Below are positions 1 through 5,589 of a stretch of 7,761 nucleotides of DNA, in pieces. The position numbers and the translations under genes were made by a program. Under the pieces are notes generated by a model that did no database searches, had not been told where the DNA came from, and was given only the letters and a program-made list of their open reading frames with translations. Every line of letters begins with the position of its first letter. The first letter of the stretch is position 1. Source of the DNA: Dehalococcoidia bacterium (GTDB lineage: Bacteria > Chloroflexota > Dehalococcoidia > UBA3495); contig JAPKDE010000118.1 of assembly GCA_028822675.1 (NCBI GenBank), positions 1 to 7,761 of the forward strand. Reading direction: 5' to 3'.

Positions 1-2
1 TG

Positions 3-851
3 GACGTGGATGACTTTGCGCCGCGCATCGCCTTCAACTTCAGCGTGTTCAACAATGTCCTTGAAGAGGTGGCCAAGTTCAGGGCCGCTCGCCGTATCTG
101 GGCAAGGCTGCTGAAAGAGAAATACGGCGCCAAGAACCCGCGTTCTCTGACCTTCCGGACCGGAGCGGGCAGTGGCGGCAGTACCTTGGTGGCCCAACAG
201 CCGCAGAACAACGTTGTGCGCGTGACATTGCACACGATCATCGCTGCGATGGCCGGAGTGCAGTCCATGCACACGGCCTCCATGGACGAAGCCCACGCCC
301 TGCCTTCGGAAGAGGCAGCAACCCTGGCCTTGCGCACCCAACAGATCGTCGCCTACGAAAGTGGCCTGGCCGACGTGATTGACCCCCTAGGCGGTTCCTA
401 CTACGTGGAGAACCTTACTGATGAGATCGAAGAACAGGTTGAGGTGTACATGAAGGGAATCGAAGAGCGCGGTGGCATGGTAGCGGCCATCGAGTCTGGC
501 TGGGTGGTGCAGGAGATTTCAGAATCGGCGTACCGGTTCCAGCGAGAGGTCGAAGAGGGAGAACGGGTCATTGTTGGCCTAAACCGCTTCACGACCGATG
601 AAGTACCGCCCATCGATCTCCACCGCCCAGATCCCTCCGTTGCCGAAGGCGCGATTAAAGAAGTTGAAGGTCTCAGAAAGCAGCGAGACCCCGTTGCATT
701 CACCCGTACTCTGGACGACCTAAAATCAGTGGCCACCGAGGGCGGTAACCTGATGCCACCCACGCTCGAGGTCATCAGGGCTCTAGGCACTGTCGGAGAG
801 GTTTCGGCCGCAATACGAGAAGTCTTTGGGGAGTGGCAGGCTCCGTCTTAG
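3..851 (+). CDS. Methylmalonyl-CoA-mutase-family catalytic subunit, C-terminal part (5' end outside window)
   Basis: This is the C-terminal part of the substrate-binding barrel of an adenosylcobalamin-dependent acyl-CoA mutase, a family that rearranges the carbon skeleton of acyl-CoA thioesters. The reading frame is open to the window edge, so the true start lies upstream; GTG at base 6 is internal. Family landmarks are clear: the FNFSVFNNVLEEVAKFRAAR helix, AQQPQNNVVRV, QSMHTASMDEAHALP, and DPLGGSYYVE. The chain stops soon after the barrel without a B12-binding domain (no DxHxxG), so that domain should be a separate small subunit, as in isobutyryl- and 2-hydroxyisobutyryl-CoA mutases. In known mutases the segment before the TAQ motif is R-x-H-x-Q-T-S/A-G. 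Here it reads RTGAGSGG, so the catalytic His position (codon 162-164) is Gly. Family assignment is firm; the substrate is unknown and may not be methylmalonyl-CoA. Confidence 0.9.
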   Translation, partial: DVDDFAPRIAFNFSVFNNVLEEVAKFRAARRIWARLLKEKYGAKNPRSLTFRTGAGSGGSTLVAQQPQNNVVRVTLHTIIAAMAGVQSMHTASMDEAHALPSEEAATLALRTQQIVAYESGLADVIDPLGGSYYVENLTDEIEEQVEVYMKGIEERGGMVAAIESGWVVQEISESAYRFQREVEEGERVIVGLNRFTTDEVPPIDLHRPDPSVAEGAIKEVEGLRKQRDPVAFTRTLDDLKSVATEGGNLMPPTLEVIRALGTVGEVSAAIREVFGEWQAPS

Positions 852-871
852 CGTGATTTCTTTCTGGACTC

Positions 872-940
872 AGAAGCCGCTCATGGTGACGACGTGTGCG
901 CAATTTCCCCACTTTGGTTTGTATTAGAGAAGCCGCTCAT
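872..940. repeat. 13-bp direct repeat downstream of the mutase gene
   Basis: AGAAGCCGCTCAT occurs exactly at 872-884 and again at 928-940, 56 bp apart. Both copies lie in the noncoding stretch between the mutase stop codon and the tRNA debris. The repeat could be a duplication left by a past insertion or excision, or a protein-binding site; nothing in the sequence decides this. No coding region or clear terminator is seen in 852-969. Confidence 0.5.
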
Positions 941-969
941 TCGTTAGTCCTATCGGGAAAACGGTATTT

Positions 970-1009
970 GGGTGTAGCGCGCTGAGTTCAGGACACTGAA
1001 TGCAATCCT
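970..1009 (+). pseudogene. Deleted tRNA-Pro-like remnant
   Basis: This stretch matches the tRNA-Pro-like gene 64 bp downstream: GGGTGTAGCGC (970-980) equals its acceptor/D-arm start, and GCTGAGTTCAGGAC (981-994) differs by one base from its anticodon arm. The D-loop and the 3' side of the D-stem are missing between the two blocks, and the T-arm is reduced to a trace (AATCCT, 1004-1009). It cannot fold as a tRNA. It is best read as a decayed duplicate of the neighbouring tRNA-Pro. Confidence 0.5.
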
Positions 1010-1033
1010 ACGGTATTAAAATACGATTTACAT

Positions 1034-1108
1034 CGGGGTGTAGCGCAGAGGTAGCGTGCTGAGTTCGGGACGCAGAGGCTGGAGGTTTAAATCCTCTAAC
1101 CCCGACCA
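1034..1108 (+). tRNA. tRNA-Pro(CGG)-like gene, degenerate
   Basis: A cloverleaf can be drawn. Acceptor CGGGGTG pairs with AACCCCG, followed by discriminator A and an encoded CCA (1106-1108). The D-arm is GCGC-AGAGGTA-GCGT. The anticodon loop is TTCGGGA (1064-1070), anticodon CGG, with the G37 typical of proline tRNAs. The T-arm is GGAGG-TTTAAAT-CCTCT. Three defects are visible: an A-G mismatch inside the anticodon stem (A1062/G1072), a G-A mismatch at the base of the acceptor stem (G1040/A1098), and T instead of the near-universal C56 in the T-loop, which should weaken the G19-C56 contact. It is either a poorly conserved functional tRNA for CCG codons or a recent pseudogene. A decayed copy sits just upstream. 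Confidence 0.6.
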
Positions 1109-1203
1109 TTTTCTTTACGAAATACGTCGGATTAAATGCCGCATTCAGTGGTGGTCGCTTCCATTAGGTGGAGATTCCACGCTTAAAACCATGAATCCAT
1201 TCA

Positions 1204-1236
1204 GCATGGCCCCTCGAATGAGGGGGTTTTTCATGC
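1204..1236 (+). terminator. Rho-independent terminator hairpin
   Basis: The stem CCCCTC (1210-1215) pairs with GAGGGG (1220-1225) across a GAAT tetraloop and is followed by GTTTTT. Outside it, GCATG (1204-1208) can pair with CATGC (1232-1236). Position and strand suit termination of the tRNA-Pro transcript about 100 bases upstream. Confidence 0.6.
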
Positions 1237-1245
1237 CTAATTTGG

Positions 1246-1295
1246 GGGTGACCCGCCTCGGGGTCGAACCGAGGACCTACTGATTAAGAGTCAGC
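1246..1295 (-). pseudogene. 3' half of tRNA-Lys(CTT), probable att-site remnant
   Basis: Read on the - strand this is the 3' part of a lysine tRNA: anticodon arm GCTGA-CTCTTAA-TCAGT (anticodon CTT, loop 1284-1290), variable loop AGGTC, a perfect T-arm CTCGG-TTCGACC-CCGAG, 3' acceptor strand GCGGGTC, then A and CCC in place of CCA. The 5' acceptor strand and D-arm are absent; sequence homology stops at the 5' edge of the anticodon stem (about 1295). tRNA 3' halves of this kind are the segments commonly duplicated by tyrosine-recombinase elements. The abrupt junction is followed directly by phased repeats. It cannot be a working tRNA as it stands. Confidence 0.75.
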
Positions 1296-1303
1296 CGTTT
1301 TTT

Positions 1304-1333
1304 GTTCACAGGCGTACACAGCAGTTCACAGCA
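1304..1333. repeat. Three 10-bp-phased repeats (GTTCACAG type) at the tRNA-Lys junction
   Basis: GTTCACAG (1304-1311), GTACACAG (1314-1321) and GTTCACAG (1324-1331) are spaced exactly 10 bp apart, so they lie on one face of the helix. They start 8 bp beyond the broken tRNA-Lys. The arrangement is like arm-type integrase binding sites flanking an attachment core, but no integrase gene is in the window, so that role is inferred. Confidence 0.6.
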
Positions 1334-1387
1334 GACACCATTTTGAGGCTAAAGGCGAAAACCGTGCCTACAGTACAGAAATAAATT

Positions 1388-1414
1388 GGGGCCTTTTTGG
1401 GGCCTTTTGGGGCC
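1388..1414. repeat. Phased GGGGCC triplet repeat with T spacers
   Basis: GGGGCC occurs at 1388-1393, 1399-1404 and 1409-1414, separated by T5 and T4, giving spacings of 11 and 10 bp. It sits in the noncoding stretch between the tRNA-Lys remnant and the end of the NHL-repeat frame. It could be a bent or G-rich structured site, or extra protein-binding sites of the putative attachment region. No gene is seen between 1334 and 1495. Confidence 0.45.
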
Positions 1415-1495
1415 AGAAAGACTTAACCCTAGCACCTAACAAAACCACAGCATTAAGTTTGTCTAAGGCCTCCGGTGACGGGTCAACTGCAAAGA

Positions 1496-2062
1496 CTATG
1501 GACCGGGTGCGAACTTCTGGATGCGGTGATTGAATCGGTCTGCAACGTAGACGCTACCGTCTGGTCCCACAGCGACGTCACGCGGGGAATCGAACTCCCC
1601 GTCGCCCGTGCCATCCGTTCCCCACTTAGTAACGAACACGCCTTCGGGGGTGAACTTCTGGATGCGGTTGTTGTCCGTGTCTGCAACGTAGACGCTGCCG
1701 TCTGATGCTACTGCGACCCCAACCAGAAAGGTGAACTGCCCATCGCCCGTGCCCTTGGTGCCCCATTGGCTGACGAACACGCCTTCGGAGGTGAACTTCT
1801 GGATGCGGTCGTTGTCCGTGTCTGCAACGTAGACGCTGCCGTCGGATGCCACCCCGACGCCACGCGGTTGGTCGAACTCCCCTTCGCCCGTGCCCTTGGT
1901 GCCCCATTTTCTAACGAACACGCCTTCGGAGGTGAACTTCTGGATTCGGTCGTTGTATGCGTCTGCAACGTAGACACTGCCGTCGGATGCCACCGCTACG
2001 CCCGGCGGGTATTTGACCTCCCCGTCGCCCGAGCCCTCCGTCCCCCATTTGGTGACGAACAC
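1496..2062 (-). CDS. NHL-repeat beta-propeller protein fragment, lacking its N-terminus
   Basis: The frame encodes about 188 residues made of four NHL repeats, each 47 residues long with the core GVAVASDGSVYVADTDN-RIQKF. NHL repeats are propeller blades, usually six per protein and often extracytoplasmic, used for binding proteins or carbohydrate. Four blades cannot close a normal propeller. The frame is open only to a TAA at 2078-2080, and the first possible start, GTG at 2060-2062, lies inside a repeat (EGVFVTKWG). There is no signal peptide, and the only purine-rich stretch before that GTG is the repeat's own Glu-Gly codons. The C-terminus (KFAPGP) ends cleanly at TAG. This is most likely a 5'-truncated remnant of a larger gene. 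The DNA repeats are nearly identical, which suggests recent internal duplication or gene conversion. Confidence 0.6.
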   Translation of the reverse strand: MFVTKWGTEGSGDGEVKYPPGVAVASDGSVYVADAYNDRIQKFTSEGVFVRKWGTKGTGEGEFDQPRGVGVASDGSVYVADTDNDRIQKFTSEGVFVSQWGTKGTGDGQFTFLVGVAVASDGSVYVADTDNNRIQKFTPEGVFVTKWGTDGTGDGEFDSPRDVAVGPDGSVYVADRFNHRIQKFAPGP

Positions 2063-2077
2063 GCCTTCAGAGTTACG
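1634..2077. repeat. 141-bp tandem DNA repeats encoding NHL blades
   Basis: On the + strand the block beginning GAACACGCCTTCGG recurs at 1634, 1775 and 1916, and as GAACACGCCTTCAG at 2057: exactly 141 bp each time, 47 codons on the other strand. The copies share long stretches such as GTCTGCAACGTAGAC with few changes. The array breaks off at about 2077, where the coding frame also ends. Confidence 0.85.
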
Positions 2078-2105
2078 TTAGAGTACGTTTCTGAAATATG
2101 GATCA

Positions 2106-2121
2106 GTAATACCAGTATTAC
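2106..2121. repeat. Perfect 7-bp inverted repeat
   Basis: GTAATAC (2106-2112) and GTATTAC (2115-2121) form an inverted repeat with a 2-bp centre. The dyad suits a dimeric DNA-binding protein better than a hairpin. It lies about 230 bp upstream of the dioxygenase operon, just past the truncated NHL frame. Its role is unknown. Confidence 0.4.
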
Positions 2122-2293
2122 AATATGCCTGGGTTACCAAAATTAGGCCTGGCGAGGCCCTACCACTCTTGTTTCTGAGGGCTTTCTGAGGACTTTCAAA
2201 ACGGGAAGAGGTTCAGCAAGTGGCGTATACTCACGAGACTTTATCCAATGTTCATGGTCACCAAGACTAAGGCCGACGATTTTAGCAAGATAG

Positions 2294-2334
2294 TTCACAG
2301 ACATCGGCTTCTGAATTAAACTAAACACAATTCA
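2294..2334 (+). promoter_or_regulatory. Candidate sigma70-type promoter and overlapping operator for the dioxygenase operon
   Basis: TTCACA (2294-2299; consensus TTGACA) and TAAACT (2317-2322; consensus TATAAT) are separated by 17 bp, which would start transcription near 2330, about 24 bases before the first gene. An inverted repeat, TGAATT (2312-2317) with AATTCA (2329-2334), spans the -10 box and expected start point and could be a repressor site. No regulator gene is recognised nearby. The call rests on consensus matching by eye only. Confidence 0.35.
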
Positions 2335-2352
2335 ACCATTAGAGAGGGAATC

Positions 2353-3219
2353 ATGGCCAGCGTAACGCAATTGGGATACGTAGGACTTGGCGTTAGTAAC
2401 GTGGAGGAATGGGAGCATTTCGCCACCGATGTCCTAGGCTTGGAGAGTAATGGCATCGATTCTGACGGAAACCTGTCGCTGCGGATGGACGAATACAGCC
2501 ACCGCTTTATCATCCAGCCCACCGGGAAAGACGATCTTGAATTCGTCGGCTGGCAAGTTACCGACGAGACCGCCCTCAAAGAGATGGCCGAGCAATTACG
2601 AAGAGCTGGGATAGAAGTGACTGACGGCACTGACGACGAGAATAAGTCCCGCCGCGTTGAAGGAATGATCAAGTTTGAAGACCCAGAGGGAACTCCAACA
2701 GAGATCTTCTACGGTCCTCCAATCAGCTTCGATCGCCCATTTAACTCGCCGCGGGCCATTGGATTTGTGACCAGCGAACAAGGCTTGGGGCACGTTGTCC
2801 TGCACGTTGAAAACCTCGACCGAACCGTAGAGTTCTACCGAGATGTCCTCGGCATGAAGACCAGTGACTTTATTCGCAATCTGGCTTTCTTCCACTGCAA
2901 CCCCCGTCACCACTCATTGGCGTTGATCAAAGCCAAGGTCCCAAAGAAACTGAACCACTTTATGATTCAGGCGCAGACGATGAATGACGTAGGAACCACC
3001 TACGACATGGTCTTAGACCAAGAGCTGCCGTTGACCAGAGGTTTGGGCCGTCATACCAACGACCATATGATCTCTTTCTACATGAAGACCCCTTCCGGAT
3101 TTAACGTTGAGTACGGCTGGGGCGCACGCACGGTTGACGACGCCACCTGGCAGGTGCAACGCCACGAGAAGGGCAGCATCTGGGGCCACCGGCCACCAAC
3201 CCCGGTAGCGGCCAAGTAA
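2353..3219 (+). CDS. Extradiol ring-cleavage dioxygenase (type I, vicinal oxygen chelate fold, BphC/HsaC-like)
   Basis: This cytoplasmic Fe(II) or Mn(II) enzyme should open a catechol ring next to the two hydroxyls (meta cleavage). At 288 residues it has the usual two-domain length for the 2,3-dihydroxybiphenyl/steroid-catechol dioxygenase group: an N-terminal VOC domain (about 7-125) and a catalytic C-terminal one (about 143-275). The three metal ligands are present: H147 (GLGHVVL), H202 (LNHFMIQ) and E253 (NVEYGWG). The active-site set H187 (NPRHHSLA), H234 (GRHTND) and Y243 (SFYMKTPSG) is intact, and residues 232-253 fit the family signature. The start ATG follows GAGAGGGAA at a good distance. 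It is the first gene of the operon, and its stop codon abuts the next start. The exact catechol substrate cannot be told from sequence. Confidence 0.92.
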   Translation: MASVTQLGYVGLGVSNVEEWEHFATDVLGLESNGIDSDGNLSLRMDEYSHRFIIQPTGKDDLEFVGWQVTDETALKEMAEQLRRAGIEVTDGTDDENKSRRVEGMIKFEDPEGTPTEIFYGPPISFDRPFNSPRAIGFVTSEQGLGHVVLHVENLDRTVEFYRDVLGMKTSDFIRNLAFFHCNPRHHSLALIKAKVPKKLNHFMIQAQTMNDVGTTYDMVLDQELPLTRGLGRHTNDHMISFYMKTPSGFNVEYGWGARTVDDATWQVQRHEKGSIWGHRPPTPVAAK

Positions 3220-4104
3220 ATGCAACTGGGTTACATCGGGACTGGGACCATGGGCAACCCCATGGCCAACGCCTTGATCGAAGCGGGACACTCAGTCACC
3301 GTCTTTGACGTGCGCCGGGAGTCGGCAACCAACCTTTGCGAGATGGGCGCCAACTGGGCCGACGATCCCAAACAACTGGCTGAATCAAGCGAGGTGGTGT
3401 TCACCTCGCTCCCCGGTCCGGTGGAAACAGAAGCGGTGCTGACCAACCCAGACACCGGAATCTTGGCCGGAATAAAATCTGGCGGCACTTGGATCGACAC
3501 CACGACAAACTCGCCCAAGGTGATTCGCTATCTGTCGGAGATCTGCAAGACCCGCGGCATCGACATGTTGGATTGCCCGGTCAGCGGCCGGATTCCCAAC
3601 ATGACAATGATGGTCGGCGGCGACCCAGAGGTGTTCAAGAAACACCGGGCGATACTGGAAACCATGGGCAAAGACGTGATCTACGTTGGTGGCACCGCCG
3701 CCGGCAGCACGGCAAAGCTGGTTACTCAATACCTGGGATATTCAAATTTCATTGCCGGCATTGAAGGAATGATCATTGGGGCCAAGGCCGGGTTGGACAT
3801 GGATATCTTGGCCAGGTTGATACCGATCAGCGCCTCGGCCAGCGGGGTCATGGACCGCTCAATGGGCGTGGTACTAGACGGCACTTTCGCCGGCAACGGC
3901 ACACTGGACATCGTGGCCAAGGACCTTCATCTGGCCTGTCAGCTTGCCCGAGACGTGCAGGCCCCATCGCGGATCGGTGACATCGTGGATGACGTGCTCC
4001 AACGAGCACAGGCCCAGGGTTTGGGGTCAGACGGATATCCGGTGGTGGCAAAAATCCTGGAACAGATGGCTGGGGCAGAAGTCCGCTCTAAGCCAAAGCT
4101 TTAG
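3220..4104 (+). CDS. 3-hydroxyisobutyrate-dehydrogenase-family (beta-hydroxyacid) oxidoreductase
   Basis: An NAD(P)-dependent dehydrogenase of 294 residues. The N-terminal Rossmann domain begins GYIGTGTMGNPMANAL (G7-x-G9-xx-G12). D30, at the end of strand beta-2, leaves cofactor preference open. The catalytic lysine is K166 in GSTAKLVTQ, and the conserved C-terminal KDL (234-236) is present. Two deviations from the family are visible. The substrate-binding segment, normally PVSGG followed by about ten residues before the MVGG strand, reads PVSGRIPN-MTMMVGG, roughly six residues short and without the second Gly. The Asn normally three residues after the lysine is Thr169. The substrate is therefore probably not plain 3-hydroxyisobutyrate. 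Its start follows the upstream stop with no gap (TAAATG), implying translational coupling. In context it may handle a hydroxylated ring or ring-fission intermediate; this is inference. Confidence 0.85.
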   Translation: MQLGYIGTGTMGNPMANALIEAGHSVTVFDVRRESATNLCEMGANWADDPKQLAESSEVVFTSLPGPVETEAVLTNPDTGILAGIKSGGTWIDTTTNSPKVIRYLSEICKTRGIDMLDCPVSGRIPNMTMMVGGDPEVFKKHRAILETMGKDVIYVGGTAAGSTAKLVTQYLGYSNFIAGIEGMIIGAKAGLDMDILARLIPISASASGVMDRSMGVVLDGTFAGNGTLDIVAKDLHLACQLARDVQAPSRIGDIVDDVLQRAQAQGLGSDGYPVVAKILEQMAGAEVRSKPKL

Positions 4105-4121
4105 CTGTAAAAGCTTCTTTT
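4096..4121 (+). other. AT-rich hairpin with T tail after the dehydrogenase stop
   Basis: AAGCTTT (4096-4102) can pair with AAAGCTT (4110-4116) across seven bases and is followed by CTTTT. It overlaps the dehydrogenase stop codon and resembles a weak terminator or processing site inside the operon. It could lower expression of the genes downstream relative to the first two. The stem is AT-rich, so the call is tentative. Confidence 0.3.
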
Positions 4122-4150
4122 GCAAAAACTTCTCTTGTAAAAACTTCTCT
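4106..4150 (+). repeat. Three 15-bp tandem repeats upstream of the Rieske alpha gene
   Basis: TGTAAAAGCTTCTTT (4106-4120), TGCAAAAACTTCTCT (4121-4135) and TGTAAAAACTTCTCT (4136-4150) stand head to tail and fill most of the 67-base gap before the alpha-subunit gene. The last copy ends just before the ribosome-binding site AAAGGAGA. The position suggests a role in translation or mRNA stability, or simply slippage of a short duplication. Confidence 0.7.
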
Positions 4151-4171
4151 AAGTAAAGGAGAACCAACAAC

Positions 4172-5560
4172 ATGGCAACTGCTCGCAAGTCCCGCAGTAA
4201 AAACGGGCACTCCAACGGTCTGGTCAACCTGGAAGCCGGCACTGTCAGCCGGGAGATCTTCGTAAACGAAGAGATCTACGCCCAGGAGCAAGAACTGCTA
4301 TTCGCCAGGGCCTGGTTGTTCATTGGACACGAGAGTCAGATCAGCAAACCGGGCGACTTCTTTGTGTCATCCATGGGCGAGGAATCGATCATCCTCTGCC
4401 GCGACCGACAGAACGAGATTCACGCTTTCTTAAACTCATGCACCCACCGGGGCATGAAGGTCTGCCGGTACGACGAGGGCAACACCCCGGTGTTCAGCTG
4501 CCCTTACCATGGTTGGAGCTTCGCCACCGACGGCAAACTGGTGGGCGTTCCTTACTTCAAAGATGCCTATCAAGAAACTCTGGACAAGTCCAAATGGGGC
4601 TTGGCGGAGGTGGCCCAGTTGTACAACTACAAGGGCGCGATCTGGGCGACCTGGGACAAGCACGCGCCGTCTTTCTTGGAGTACATCGGCGGGTTCAAAA
4701 CGTACTTGGATTTCTTGTTGGACACCTGGGACGGCGCTGGCGGAGAGACCGAGGTCTTTGGCGGGATCGAGAAATGGGTGATTCCCTGCAACTGGAAATT
4801 CCCTGCTGAAAACTTCGTCGGCGACCGGTACCACAACATCAGCCACCGGTCCGTGGACATGGTCGGAGTGGGACCAAGCGGCGCAGGAAGACGAGACACC
4901 AAAGAGAGGGAGGGAGCCACTGCCCTCGACATCTCCTTCCCCGAGAGGGGTCACGGAACCATCACATTCTTAAAGCCCAACGATGACCTGACATCATCCT
5001 ATCAACACTCCAAGATCGTGTCTGAGTACTTTGCACACTGCGAGTCGGAACGCCGCAAGAACTATGGCCAGTGGGCGCGGCTGCTCCCTGGACCGAGCAC
5101 TGTTTTCCCAAACATGTCCTACCTGCCGCGACAGCCCCGGAGCATCGCCGTTTGGAACCCACGCGGCGCCAACAGCCATGAGGCGTGGCGTTGGTTCCTG
5201 ATCGACAAAAATGCCCCGCCCGAGGTTAAGGAATTCCTGCGCCACTACTACATAAGCTACTCCGGCCCGTCCGGCCTCACAGAACAAGACGACATGGAGA
5301 ACTGGAACTACGCCCACAACGCCAGCCAAGGGGTCATCGCCCGCCGCCTTCCGTACAACTACCAGATGGGCTTGGGATTCGACGGCCCGCCGGTGGACAC
5401 AGACGGCCTAGAGATGCCTGGCCAGATCAGAAACGTGACATCCGCGTTTGCCGCCGAACAGAACCAGCGTGGCTTCTACCAACGGTGGTCCGAGTTCATG
5501 GAAGCCCCGGACTGGGACGCCTTGGCCACCTGGCGCAACGGTAATGGCAAATCTCGCTAA
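4172..5560 (+). CDS. Rieske non-heme iron aromatic ring-hydroxylating dioxygenase, large (alpha) subunit
   Basis: The catalytic subunit of an oxygenase that normally adds both atoms of O2 to an aromatic ring to give a cis-dihydrodiol. At 462 residues it has the usual length. The Rieske [2Fe-2S] motif is complete: C90-x-H92-x17-C110-x-x-H113. The mononuclear iron site reads ENFVGDRYHNISH, with D218 (bridge to the neighbouring Rieske centre) and ligands H221 and H225, plus an acidic ligand in EQDDMENW (probably D374). The spacing H221-x3-H225 is one residue shorter than the x4-5 of well-studied enzymes. A strong ribosome-binding site (AAAGGAGA) precedes the ATG. The beta-subunit gene follows after 29 bases. 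No ferredoxin or reductase gene is in the window, so electrons must come from proteins encoded elsewhere. The substrate cannot be predicted. Confidence 0.95.
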   Translation: MATARKSRSKNGHSNGLVNLEAGTVSREIFVNEEIYAQEQELLFARAWLFIGHESQISKPGDFFVSSMGEESIILCRDRQNEIHAFLNSCTHRGMKVCRYDEGNTPVFSCPYHGWSFATDGKLVGVPYFKDAYQETLDKSKWGLAEVAQLYNYKGAIWATWDKHAPSFLEYIGGFKTYLDFLLDTWDGAGGETEVFGGIEKWVIPCNWKFPAENFVGDRYHNISHRSVDMVGVGPSGAGRRDTKEREGATALDISFPERGHGTITFLKPNDDLTSSYQHSKIVSEYFAHCESERRKNYGQWARLLPGPSTVFPNMSYLPRQPRSIAVWNPRGANSHEAWRWFLIDKNAPPEVKEFLRHYYISYSGPSGLTEQDDMENWNYAHNASQGVIARRLPYNYQMGLGFDGPPVDTDGLEMPGQIRNVTSAFAAEQNQRGFYQRWSEFMEAPDWDALATWRNGNGKSR

Positions 5561-5589
5561 GTAACCCCCTGAGTCCGGAGGCCCCTGGC

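Noticed and set aside
401..790. Long - strand frame inside the mutase gene
   Set aside because: It is the complementary-strand shadow of a well-conserved gene and has Ser/Arg-rich composition with no family features.
1246..1333. Intact tRNA-Lys gene
   Set aside because: The D-arm and 5' acceptor strand are absent on the 5' side; the sequence there is the phased repeat block instead.
1634..2077. CRISPR-like or other noncoding repeat array
   Set aside because: The 141-bp period keeps frame and encodes clear NHL blades; there are no short repeats with unique spacers.
2143..2328. Possible - strand gene of about 61 aa, divergent from the dioxygenase operon, with a GGCCT hairpin at 2146-2159 overlapping its stop
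   Set aside because: The GTG start has no ribosome-binding site, the internal ATG has only a weak one, and I recognise no family. The hairpin is short with a poor T tract. The sequence is more likely upstream regulatory DNA of the operon.
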